A DNA stretch of 64,000 nt. It comes from Diprion similis (lineage: Eukaryota; Arthropoda; Insecta; Hymenoptera; Diprionidae). This document shows positions 26,661-36,446 of this stretch, piece after piece; the stretch's first letter is position 1, and each line of letters begins with the position of its first letter. The notes beneath the pieces are model-generated. The model saw only the letters and a list, made by a program, of their open reading frames with translations, searched no databases and was not told where the DNA came from. The stretch covers positions 16,935,501-16,999,500 of the forward strand of contig NC_060114.1 in assembly GCF_021155765.1 (NCBI RefSeq), written 5' to 3'. The position numbers were made by a program, and so were the translations under genes.

Positions 26661-27029
26661 ACCTTAAATTCGCACTGGGTTTTACAAAGAAATGGAAGAC
26701 AAAAATCAAAAAACACAGCTACAAAGTTTTAGTTCCAGTTTATTTCATATACCTTATTTCTAATACAAGTGTTTGAATGTCAGTGTATCAAACCTTAACA
26801 AGTAGACATATAGTATTGAATTGAAAGTCGAAAAGTAATGGAAAAAATTATCAAGCATCACATAAAAATTCAGAATATTATACAGGGAGTAACAAGTGCA
26901 ACTACATTACTTTCAGCAAAATATGACAAATGTTTTATGGGATAGTTATCACTCTAGTTTGAAACTATAGTTTAATTCTCTTCGTATTCCCACATCTGTT
27001 CCTTTTACGATAATCTGGACGTCTTCTCT

Positions 27030-27140
27030 GGCTTAGATAGGGTCCAATTATTCTAAAAAGGGTCTCTTCAATCGATTCTACGAGGAAAAGTCGTTGGCTT
27101 CAAAAATCGCACAACACTTAGCATAACCCCTAAACCTATG
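27030..27140 (+). repeat. Relic satellite monomer fragment
   Basis: The string GGGTCCAATTATTCTAAAAA followed by GGGTCTCTTCAATCGATTCT, then GAGGAAAAGTCG, AAAATCGCACAA and TTAGCATAACCCCTAAACC, follows the same order and spacing as the central part of the 314-bp monomer (GGGTCCAATTAGTCGAAAAA, GGGTCCTGCAAAACCATTCT, GACGAAAAGTTTC, AAAATCGCAAAA, GGCTAACCCCTTTGG). It is about 370 bases beyond the last recognisable array monomer and strongly diverged. Confidence 0.75.
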
Positions 27141-27519
27141 AACTTGATTTCCTCGTACCCACAGAGCAGAATTGAGGATATCTCCTTGATTAATCATCAG
27201 TAAACTTCATGGGCTCACTTTGATTTGTGGGTCCCACAAGTCTTTGTTCTTAGTCCACTCCTCTTTTCCCTCTTCATGAAGGACATTTCATCTGTCCTTG
27301 GACTCTGCCGTCACCTAGTCCACGCTGACGCTATAAAATGAGGGTAAATAAGGATCTTGAAGCAGGATTTGGCTTGTCGCGACGCTCCTGGTTGCAGCTT
27401 ACGTTAGTATTGGATTTAGATTTTAGTTTCACGTTAACATGTGTAAGTTTATTCGCACTACATTACAACATTACACATCCCGAAAATGATAATAAACCAA
27501 CTGACTAACCAACTAACCT

Positions 27520-27815
27520 TTTTGAATATTTTCCTTCGAAATTTCACCGATTTTGAATAACGGTTAAATTGATACTTTGAACCTAATTTTGCAAGAGGAA
27601 TCGATTACGCGTAAATGCGATTACCAAAAAACAAAAAATGTCTTCGTATCTCCTCGGTTATTGATTCTACGTTGTCCCCGATCTCTTTTGTGACTTTTTC
27701 AGGGTATAATTGGTACAGAAAAGTTCATACAAAACAAATATAAGATGAAAACCTTTTCGCTCTGAAAATCGCGCAATAGGTAAGGCTAACGCCTTTGGTT
27801 TTTCAATAAAACGCA
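27520..27815 (+). repeat. Relic satellite monomer, nearly full length
   Basis: The landmarks of the array monomer return in order: CGAAATTTCACCGATTTTGAA, TTAAATTGATACTTTGA, CTAATTTTGCAAGAGGAATCG, ATTACGCGTA, then TCGGTTATTGATTCTACG, GATCTCTTTTGTG, AGGGTATAATTGGTACAGAAA, AAGATGAAAACC, CTGAAAATCGCGCAATAGG and TAAGGCTAACGCCTTTGG. Orientation matches the array. It stands alone, separated from the array by unique DNA, with many substitutions and small indels. Confidence 0.8.
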
Positions 27816-28083
27816 CAATTATACAATACAACATAATACAATACTTCGTACAAATACGACAATACAATAAACCATTATAAATACGTGTATAAATATACAT
27901 TGCCAGCAGATGAAGCGAGACATGTAACATTATACACAGAGTATGGACCAATATGACAAATCATGAACAGTCATAGCATAGATATACGGGGATCCATATA
28001 TGCACATTTATTCCGTCACGTTATCGTTATAAACGTATGGCTGTAAGGACGTCTATCTTCGCGTCGGTCGTGTAGTTACCGGC

Positions 28084-28105
28084 GGGGGGGGGGGGGGGGG
28101 GGGGG
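28084..28105. repeat. G22 homopolymer
   Basis: An uninterrupted run of 22 G. Runs of this kind are unstable and hard to sequence, so the exact length is uncertain. Confidence 0.9.
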
Positions 28106-28762
28106 CAGGAAGTTTGAAGGTGTCTGGAAGAGGGAGACGGCGATAATGCAGGGTAAAAACTGTATTATGGCAGGGAAGAATTAACTGAACTTATAACAAC
28201 TTAGGATAGAAATCATATAACAACAAGACAAGGACTGTTGATCTAAATCTGCAGGTCACGGTGGATTAGGAGTTAACACCGCGTGTCCAACCACATGAAG
28301 AAAAAAGGGATTAGCAGGATAATAATAATAATAAGAAGAAGACGAGGACGAAGAAGAAGAGACGACAAAGGGGCGGAGGAGGAAGAGGGATTGGAAACGC
28401 CGAAATTTGGCAATCGGCATTAGAGTCGTCGAGGTATATCTCGCTCAGTACATGTGCATTAACTGTTCGTTGTAAGGTATTCATATCCGTTACACCTAGG
28501 CCAACGACGCTGTGACGCGAGAGTTTCGAAACGTTTTAAAACAACAGAGGAAGAGAAGTAAAGAAGGATAGTAAAGAAATAAAGAGAACTAAGCGAAGTA
28601 ATTGAGCAGAGATAAGAAAAAAAGGAACGCCAAGCCGCGAACGGCAAAAAGGAAAGGAACGAGGAGAATAATAAAAGCGAAACGAAACGAGTACGAGAGT
28701 AAAAAAATAATCACAACAATTCATAAACACAGTGGAAAACAAAATACGGAAAAAAGAATATC

Positions 28763-31700
28763 ATGAGTGAAATAAAACCTGAAGATCTTCAAGAGTTGCT
28801 TAGCCATTTTGCTAAAAATACTTATCGTGCCAAGGATGCTGACAGTACGGTAATGCATACACTTAAATAATATTATATTGCCTTTAATCTTAACCCACAA
28901 TTAAGGTTATGTATCACGAACGTGGCATGCTTCTCACCGTCTGCACAAGGTCGACTTGGGTGTCGATGATTTTAAGCTCGTTCAAACAAGAAGAGGAAAA
29001 ATAACGCGAACAAATGACTTCTGTATTTTCAATTTCTTTTCTCGGGACTAGCTAAGTTGAACTCGACCTAACCTAATCTAACCTCGAATTCGCGTTCACG
29101 CCACCTTCGTGGTTCTAATTGTCTCTCTTCTGATTTTCTGTCGCATCGTAATCGACCTTTTTTTCCCTCCCATCAGTACTTTTCTCATCGTGCTTAAATT
29201 GTTCGCAGAGCCAGGCAATAATGCAGCGATGCCTGCTAATTTCCGACATCGATTACTCACACTCTGTGATAAGCAATAACGGTGGTGAGCTCAGCGCTCA
29301 TTATCCTAGTCAACTGATCGTTTTTGATTATGAAAAAACCAGAGGACCTCATTCCGATACACCGCCGCCACCGCCGCCGCCGAGGACGACAGACACAATA
29401 TATGAAAGCATGTACGATGTCAATAAACTCAGGGATCTTATGAAAAATGCAAGATTCGCAAGATGCAGGGCCAGGTTTCCCCTGCCGGTCATACTCTATA
29501 AAGGGAAACATATCTGTCGGTCCGCCACACTGTCTGGCGGACCTGAAATTTACGGCAGGTCTGGTCTCGACTATTTCTTTTCGGGTAACGACGGTGCCAT
29601 CTCACTTCCTCCTGAAGATGAAGTCGACGAAGCTACTGGCGGAGAATTTGCTTCTGGAGATTGGCAGCTGTTTGATAGAGTCAGAAGCCAAGATATAAAA
29701 CTGCTCAAAACCCTCAACGTTGGGACTATCGTCGACTTTATGGTAGAAAAGAAGAAGGTGAAATTTGGCATGAAGTAAGTTTCAATGTTATTAACAATAA
29801 CAAGTTTCAGGTGTTAAACCTCTTCTGCCATTTATCCTTATTTATTCATAATATATAAAATTGGAGTATAGCTTTGATTCCTCAAACAAATTGATGATTT
29901 TCTCAAATGTACGCATAAACTCTTCTTCAATTAAATTTAATCAAAAATTTTTTTACAAAGTGAACAAGACATTGTAATGCTACATTTAAAGATGGCATAT
30001 AAAAATCGTAACTACCCTGTAAAATATGAATAAACAGCAACATTTCATCATCTAAGTGAAAGTGGAAAATAAGATAAAAACTTTTTTTTAAATAATTGTT
30101 GAAAAAAAAACCTGCAATCGTTGACTTTTTACTCCAATAATTGTGTTCAATCACTTTGCAGCGTCTTTTCACTTTTTTTCATAATGACAATAAATGTATT
30201 TAATTAAACAGAGCTATTTTGTCCGGTACACAGTGTCACGTCTTCGGAAAAAGTCGACAAGGAGAAAAGGTACTCAGACTTTACCATTATCTCACTGCCA
30301 TATCCTGGGTGCGAATTCTTCAAGGAATACAGAGACAACGACTATATTGCAAAAGGCCTTGTATTCGACTGGAGCCAAGCTCATGTTGACGCAACCATTG
30401 GCGTCCCAGAAGATCCAGTCTCCACTCAGCTCAGGGTAAATTGGGACCAGTACAAAATCTGGGACCTAGTCAAGCTAACGCAGAACTACATGAAGCTCGT
30501 TTTACGTTATTTAACCGACAGTGGAAACGGTTTATTAATCCACTGCATTTCTGGTGAGATACTACCAGGATTTTTGTGTTTCTGAGAATCAACAACAGGA
30601 CTTTCAATTGCCGGTGATTTCATGAAACACTCACTTGACTAACTTCTTTTTTAGGGTGGGATCGAACTCCATTGTTCGTTTCGCTGCTGAGGCTAAGCTT
30701 ATGGGCAGACGGAGTGATCCACCAATCTCTGGACGCACATCAAATACTCTATTTCACCATAGCGTACGACTGGATGTTGTTCGGCCACAACTTAGAGGAC
30801 CGGCTTAGCAAAGGAGAGGAAATATTCTTCTTTTGTTTTTATTTCTTGAAACACATAGCGGACGAGGAATATAGCGTATTGAGCCCACGCTGCTCAAGGA
30901 CTAAGCACCCGGTACTTAGAACCGACAGCGATTGCCAACTGGACAATGTCATGTTTGATAACGAATCCGTAGTCACGCTTAGCTCGGTTAGCTCAAATTT
31001 AAGCCTCAACAGTTGGTGCAGTTCCGTTAGTCAAAATAGCCGCGATAGTCAAGACAATAATCCACCTGCCATCTTCACAGTTTCCTCTGCCAGCGATAGC
31101 AACGAAGAATGTCAAAGCAATGGGTATGGCTACAGTTAATTTATTCTAACAGCACCATATCGAATACCAGGCTCGATTTCAAGGCCCACTATAATCCCGA
31201 AGAATAATCGCTATCATCCCTGATCCTTCGTTTCAGATCCAAACTCCTGAACGCCTTTGAATCAAAGCAGGCAGTCCAAACCCAAACGACCATTGAGTAA
31301 CCCTGAACCATACTAGTGACTAAGTCACTGAATTCCCTAATCTCGTAACTAACGATTACTACCGTGAAATAAATCCGATTTTTATGTATGTACTTCAGAA
31401 ACGTGGTTCCGTGGACCTTTTACACTTCCCAAAATCGGGAGAGTGGCGCATTGGGGCCGCGTTCGCCTTTGCCGCAGACTCGAACATCTCCCGTCGCCGT
31501 ACCTGTTCCAGGAAGGTTTCGACAGAGAAACGAATCCTCGTCTTCGGTCAGCGGAGGCTCTTGGCAAATAATATCAGGTACCGGAAGCCTCCGAGGTTCG
31601 ACAACGGCCAATTCTTCCAGCGGCGAAGTCGTCGGTGCTTCCTGTTCAACAGTCTGTAGACCAATGTGTGAGGTTTGTCCGGGACAAGTATCGCAAGATT

Positions 31701-32134
31701 CTAGTACCACCATTATGGAAGATGAATGCCTGTCCCAGACCACTTCTGAACACCTTAAGCAGTACGTGACCTTGATGAAAGTAGTATTTCTGTATTTTTG
31801 ATCTTGAAATTGATTTCAACACCGTACGCCTTTCCTTGGAGAATTTTTTGAGTTGAACAGATGAAAGTAATGTCTGAAGTAAATTAGAGTACGCCAATTT
31901 CCGTAGCTTCAATTCTGTAAAACTTATAGAGTTTGGAGAGAAAGAAAAAATTTTTTGTTTTCTTGCAGAAGACGGAAAGAAAGACTTCAGAGCGTAAGAA
32001 CGTTATTTTACAACGCCTACTGTTCGACGATCGGCTTCAAGTTCAAAGACGGTTCGGACTCTGCGCTGGGTAATCTGTTCGGTAATTTTGCCGAGAAGGT
32101 TGGAATCCTTTCAGTGCAGCGTACATCGTTGTGA
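28763..32134 (+). CDS. MTMR14: Myotubularin-related protein 14 (MTMR14 / EDTP orthologue), phosphoinositide 3-phosphatase
   Basis: Six coding exons with GT-AG introns and consistent phases: 28,763-28,849, 29,209-29,774, 30,234-30,553, 30,655-31,123, 31,399-31,761 and 31,969-32,134. They give 656 aa, close to the length of vertebrate MTMR14. The start follows from the first exon, which encodes a conserved TYRAKD segment near residue 25. The catalytic loop HCISGWDR (Cys322, five residues, Arg328) spans the exon 3/4 junction and is intact. Flanking conserved blocks include KGKHICRSATL, YGRSG, KKVKFGM, YPGCEFFKEY and LLRLSLWADG. The serine-rich middle is variable; the C-terminus (RLQSVR, then GNLFGNFAEKVGI) is again conserved. 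Known family role: dephosphorylates PI3P and PI(3,5)P2 and restrains autophagy; the fly orthologue is EDTP. A seven-proline run lies at about residues 81-87. If the 31,124-31,398 intron were retained, translation would stop at 31,137-31,139. The gene converges on PEX10. Confidence 0.95.
29067..29084. repeat. Interstitial telomere-like CCTAA tract (degenerate)
   Basis: CCTAACCTAATCTAACCT contains about three and a half units of the insect telomere motif (TTAGG on the other strand) with one substitution. It sits in the first intron of MTMR14. Short tracts like this are common in insect genomes and do not imply a chromosome end. Confidence 0.6.
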
Positions 32135-33629
32135 CCTAAGCCGTTGATCATCGTAACATCTTAGCTTCTTCCCCTCATCATCCTAATCACAAATAATTAA
32201 TTTATCGTTATTGATTCTTTGATTCAACTGAGAAAATTTTATTAATATTATTATTATTCGCCTAACGAAAAAGAGAGACATACACACATATTAATAACTC
32301 ACCGTTGTTGCTGACGTGTATATCATGATCATGTATCACGATTGAAACGTGTCGTGTTCGGCTCACGTATACGTCGTAATAAAACTTGTTATTTTTGTAT
32401 ATAATATATCGTACGTTATCCTTTTTATAATAATCGAAGTCTTTGAATCGTTCTCGCGCCTATTAATTAACACATATATTAAATAACGTTTACAATATTA
32501 TACGTACGTACTTGTATTTATTATTATAGAATTTAAAAATACGATTAGTATCGTTGATCACAAAAAGAAAATTCGGGATCGAGTCATCGGCTCGCTGTAT
32601 AATCAGTGAATATTACTACAATTTTTCATGTTATTTAAATCATTTTCACTTTATGAGGTATCCGAAATTCGAAGAATATTCTTCGAGTTAAGAAACCCCA
32701 GATCCACTTACTTAGCTAGCTAGCTGATAATGAGAATAAAAAAGTGAATTCTAAGCTGGAGATTGAAAACGTCATAGACCAAGTGAACCGCAGGCCTATT
32801 GATGACAAACACCTAAAAATCTATTTCTACTGCATGAGAGGACACATAATCGCAATATTACATAGGAATGAAATCGTGATTGTAAAATAAAAAGTAATGA
32901 TAATTGATAATTGGCTTGTAAGATATTATACCAAATTGTACAAAATTTGTAAATGGAATCATCGTTTCTTCCGTTGTTAAAAATTGTAGGCACTAAGCCT
33001 TGTACTAAACTACGTGAGTTAGAAAAAACATTTATCTACTTAACACGAATTACCTATTCCATATTGAAAAGTTTACGATAAAAATCGAGCAACATAAACA
33101 ATGGTTCAGCATGTAACTGTTGTAAAGATAAAAAAAAATTAACACAAAAAAAACTGGAAAAAAACTTTTTAACTTAAGTTCTGATTTCAAATAAGATCGA
33201 AGATTTTTAATTTATTACTTGTGTACAGTGTAATGTGAAAAAAAAAACTTTTTTTATATATTTTGATCAGATCTGACATCAGTCGTTTGTGTTTTATTTT
33301 TCCAATCTCTCCTCTTTCACAAATTATAATTACTAATTTTTCTCGTAAGCTGCTGCAATCGATCAATGATGGCACGATCTTTGAGCAGTGTAATAATTAT
33401 AGCCAAACTTACAATGATACAAAACGTGTTTATTATCAACAAGCGAAAGAATTGTTATTGTTTAGCATGCGCGTACTTTTTTCACGATACTAACAATCTT
33501 CATACCTAGTACATGTATCTAACGGTTTTTCAAATTCAAATCGAAATAAGACATGTTCGAAAAGCCGTTACAAAGTGTCTTCGCGATAGTTTCGCACATT
33601 TTTTCTCTTCTTTTCTTTACCCGCATTTC
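32135..33629. other. Shared 3' region of the convergent MTMR14 and PEX10 genes
   Basis: No coding exon was seen. This AT-rich stretch should hold the 3' untranslated regions of both genes. For MTMR14 the best poly(A) signal is AATAAA at 32,378-32,383, about 245 bases after its stop codon, followed by T-rich sequence. For PEX10 the minus-strand AATAAA at 33,429-33,434 (about 200 bases after its stop) and the one at 33,293-33,298 are candidates. Confidence 0.6.
32378..32383 (+). other. Candidate poly(A) signal of MTMR14
   Basis: AATAAA lies about 245 bases after the MTMR14 stop codon and is followed by TTGTTATTTTTGTATA-like U-rich sequence. This is a motif match only; several AATAA variants lie nearby. 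Confidence 0.45.
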
Positions 33630-34645
33630 TCAAATATTTAATAAATATATAATTCTAGATGGATGGGCATACTCTCTGCAGAACGGGCACTGCGGTCTGG
33701 CGGAAAGCCAGTCCGAAATACACTGCCAACAGAAAAGATGACCGCAGGGTGTTGCAGTCGTTGGTACAACTTCGAGGCATAATTGGCAGCTACGCGAAGC
33801 TGCGCCCAATCCTTTCGCGATTTCAACTGTTTTTACCTCCTCAGATGCTAACAACTGTCGGCTGTTCCAGAGCTTCAATAAACATTGAGCGATCGTTGCC
33901 ACCCCCAAAAATCGCAGAGCCCAACTTATCCCTCCAGCTGGACGACGACCGTATACCTGCGAAAAAATATTTGCAATTTTTACTATCAAGTATGGTTTGA
34001 GCGGGGGTAGAGAGAATGGTTCGCGCACCTTGATATAATCAACGCCGGCGATTCTTTTACCGAGGCTGTAATACCGACCAAGAATATAGAAGAGACCTCG
34101 ATGGGCTAGAATTACGATGGGAATAGCAGTTCTGAGTCTCGTCAGTGAAGAATTTAGAATAGATTTCGCCTCGGGTGTTAATTCGTTTCCCGGATAGTTG
34201 ATCGAGACCAATAGCCTGTCTAATATCCTTATCAAGGCCTGTTCGCCAAAGCATTCCAATAGTATGGCTAACGTTCTTGCCTGAAAAATAATTTCAGCCT
34301 ATTCACAAAAACGGGCATTTGAAATCAGCGGATGTTCCAGAACCGAATACCCACTGCGAGAGATGGAACCTTCAAGGCTTTGAGATCAGCTTGAATGATG
34401 CCGGTGTACTCCTCACCAATAGTCTGATTGTTCATTGCTGTAGTAGCAATGAAATAGGCGAATTTAGCTGGTAGCTCGGACTGAACAATGTGAAGAAGTA
34501 ATTTGCTGCCACCGAGTTTGTGCATCAATTCCGATAAGTTTTCCCGCAAATTTGTAACGAACATATCATCCCTCTGACGGGCTCTTAATATTTCTGCCTG
34601 ATTCGCACCCTTCGATCGGAAACCACGTCGAGTAACTCGCTCCAT
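33630..34645 (-). CDS. PEX10: Peroxisome biogenesis factor 10 (RING-type E3 ubiquitin ligase)
   Basis: Two coding exons on the minus strand: 34,645-34,355 and 34,280-33,630, split by a 74-base intron (donor GTGGGT, acceptor TTTTTCAG, phase 0). Product is 313 aa, against about 326 in human. The N-terminal Pex2/Pex12-type region carries QAEILRARQRDD (about 16-27), QTIGEEYTGIIQ (about 74-85) and LAHRGLFYILGRYY further on, all recognisable PEX10 features. A C3HC4 RING finger occupies about residues 262-298 (CQLC, then CGH, CWQC, CPFC) with all eight zinc ligands present. Known role: with PEX2 and PEX12, PEX10 forms the peroxisomal membrane ubiquitin ligase that modifies the receptor PEX5 for recycling. 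The start ATG at 34,643-34,645 was chosen because the following residues match the usual PEX10 beginning; an in-frame upstream ATG exists. The gene is convergent with MTMR14 and divergent from the next transcription unit. Confidence 0.95.
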
Positions 34646-35100
34646 CGTTGACCTTTTGAATTTCATGTAATTAATTATAAGACGAAAAATCAGAATACAT
34701 TCAAAATCTTGAGTTTTCATAAAAACTAACGCAAAATCGCATGCACGAAGATGCGACGTATCTCCCAAGTTTCATATTTCGCGGCATTCCAAACTGCCAA
34801 CTTAAAGAAATTGAATTAATTTTCCGCACTCTCCATTGGCCAAGAGTGAGTAAAATTATTTGAGGTTTTTGGCGGTTACCTCGAGTTTGTAGCTGCAAAA
34901 TAAGTAAAATCGACGCTCGTGGTGACGGATTGGAGCCAAAATTCCTGCCTAAACAAGTACGAAAAAATATCCTGGACGAATCTGGCGTTCCGGATGTCGT
35001 TCGGTGTGTGGCTGCGTATGACTAAGCGGTTGCGTTTACGTTGGTCGAATGCGTTGTGACGTCATCACATAAGAGCTGTGTGGCTATTGGGCTTGACTGA
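34646..35100. promoter_or_regulatory. Probable bidirectional promoter between PEX10 and the Rap1 upstream exon
   Basis: The stretch upstream of PEX10 (minus strand) is also upstream of a probable plus-strand first exon. Its right part is richer in CpG than the surrounding DNA and contains GTTGTGACGTCATCAC, a perfect CRE palindrome, plus CCAATGG/CCATTGG-like boxes at about 34,835 and 35,115. A bidirectional promoter is an inference from position and composition. No TATA box was seen. Confidence 0.45.
35057..35064. promoter_or_regulatory. CRE palindrome TGACGTCA
   Basis: Perfect 8-base palindrome bound by CREB/ATF-family bZIP proteins in animals, embedded in the larger near-palindrome GTGACGTCATCAC. 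It lies about 410 bases upstream of the PEX10 start codon and just ahead of the probable Rap1 leader exon. Confidence 0.5.
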
Positions 35101-35797
35101 AGTAAGGAAGCCGTCCATTGGCCGGCAAAAGGTTACGAGAGAAGCTATCGGCGAACGTTCGTAGCGACGTGCCAATGGAAGACAGGGCGAGCGAGCGGCG
35201 ACGAGCAGAGTAGGCATCGCCCTAGATAACGGTAGAATTGTGATTCGCCGGGCGTTACTTAAGGCCGTATTATAAATTGATACGAACCGACAGAAGGAGT
35301 AAAACGTGCGGTGATATAGAGACTCGGTGGAATCGAATGATCCGTAAGAGAAAAAAAACAACAAACTAGAGAATTTAAATTAACGAGTAAATGAACAAAG
35401 AAGTGTTGCGAGAAAAGGGAAAAAAGATACAGGATACAAAGAAGGTAAAAAAAAACATATAAAAAATATAATACGACAAGACTGTGCAGAAGGTAAAATT
35501 ATTTATTCTTATATGCTCGCGAGTTCGGCAGTGCCGGTGTGCGGGGGAAGAAAATCCGTGAATGTAAAGTTGTAATAATAAAAGTTTCGTAGGAAAGCTT
35601 CAAAAAGGTAGAAAGAAAAAAATAGAGAGAAGCCTTCTTCATTCGTGACCCGACGACCAGTGTCACAACTCGACGACTCTCGGGATGCAATAGATACGTA
35701 CGCCTACTCAACTGCCTACTTACCTACCTACATCGTGACTCTGGGTAGTAGTGAGTATTTTCTCTCTCTACATGAAGTCATGGCGGTGTAGCAGCAG

Positions 35798-35828
<31 letters not shown>

Positions 35829-36021
35829 GGCGGCGACAGAAGAAGGCAAAAGCGAACGACAGGAAACAACCGGAGAATCTAATCACAGTCGGACTTGAGA
35901 GTCATTGGAACGGAACCGAAAACTGTTAACGTCGTAAAGAAAACCAACAACAACAAAAATATTATAATTTCTACGGGAAATCAAGGATCCCCAGAGATAC
36001 CAACCGCGAGATAGGCGTCAG
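35100..36021 (+). other. Probable non-coding 5' leader exon, likely of Rap1
   Basis: A purine- and A-rich stretch that ends in GGCGTCAG followed by the strong donor GTATGTAAC at 36,022. It includes a CAG/CAA/CGG repeat at 35,791-35,835 and no long plus-strand frame. The nearest plus-strand gene with a matching upstream acceptor is Rap1, whose coding exon is preceded by GTTCCAG at 49,631-49,637. A roughly 13.6-kb first intron is ordinary for insect Rap1-type genes. The exon start is not defined by sequence. It could instead belong to an unannotated non-coding RNA. Confidence 0.4.
35791..35835 (+). repeat. CAG/CAA/CGG trinucleotide repeat
   Basis: GCA/GCC-type triplets, including runs of CAG interrupted by CAACAA and ending in CGGCGG, inside the probable leader exon. 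It is not in a long open frame. Confidence 0.85.
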
Positions 36022-36061
36022 GTATGTAACTACGAAAATTACACACATCTACTTCGTTCCG

Positions 36062-36083
36062 TCTCTCTCTCTCTCTCTCTCTC
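36062..36083. repeat. (CT)n microsatellite
   Basis: About eleven CT dinucleotides immediately after the probable leader exon donor. Confidence 0.9.
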
Positions 36084-36426
36084 CTCTTATCTCCATTTCT
36101 GCACACACAAGCGATGCATCAATTCATCCCTACACTGAAAACGCCCACGGTCCGAGCTCTCAAGTATCTTGGCGTATCTCATTTTAGCTCGACAGTCTAT
36201 CCCATCCGCTCCCCTCTGGTCCTCGCGCTGTGCAACAAAAAACAAAAAGTTAATGCACCAGAGAATCAGATGAATCAGGGAGAGAAAGCGAGTTTTACTT
36301 TTTTTGTCGTTGGTTGCATGTCTATAAATTTATTATCTATGACCACAGCAGCCGGATTTATCTATGTTTATCTAACGTTTCGATCATCCATAGACTAAAT
36401 ACTTGATCCACACAATCTGAGAGCGT

Positions 36427-36446
36427 CCCCCCCCCCCCCCCCCCCC
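36427..36446. repeat. C20 homopolymer
   Basis: An uninterrupted run of 20 C, the counterpart of the G22 run at 28,084. The exact length is uncertain in any assembly. Confidence 0.9.

Larger units (their letters stand above)
26661..28762. other. Unique DNA between the satellite and MTMR14; no gene seen
   Basis: No convincing coding exon was found. The stretch contains two isolated, badly decayed satellite monomers (annotated separately), a 22-base G run, a purine-rich tract at about 28,318-28,400 (AAT/AAG/GAG repeats) and AG-rich sequence up to the MTMR14 start codon. The last few hundred bases probably hold the MTMR14 promoter and 5' untranslated region. No TATA box or initiator stood out. 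Confidence 0.6.

Noticed and set aside
26363-26776. Plus-strand 137-codon open frame
   Set aside because: It spans the end of the last satellite monomer and adjacent unique AT-rich DNA, and shows no domain, no splice context and no recognisable similarity.
29257-29511. Minus-strand open frame opposite MTMR14 exon 2
   Set aside because: It is a shadow of the well-supported MTMR14 coding exon.
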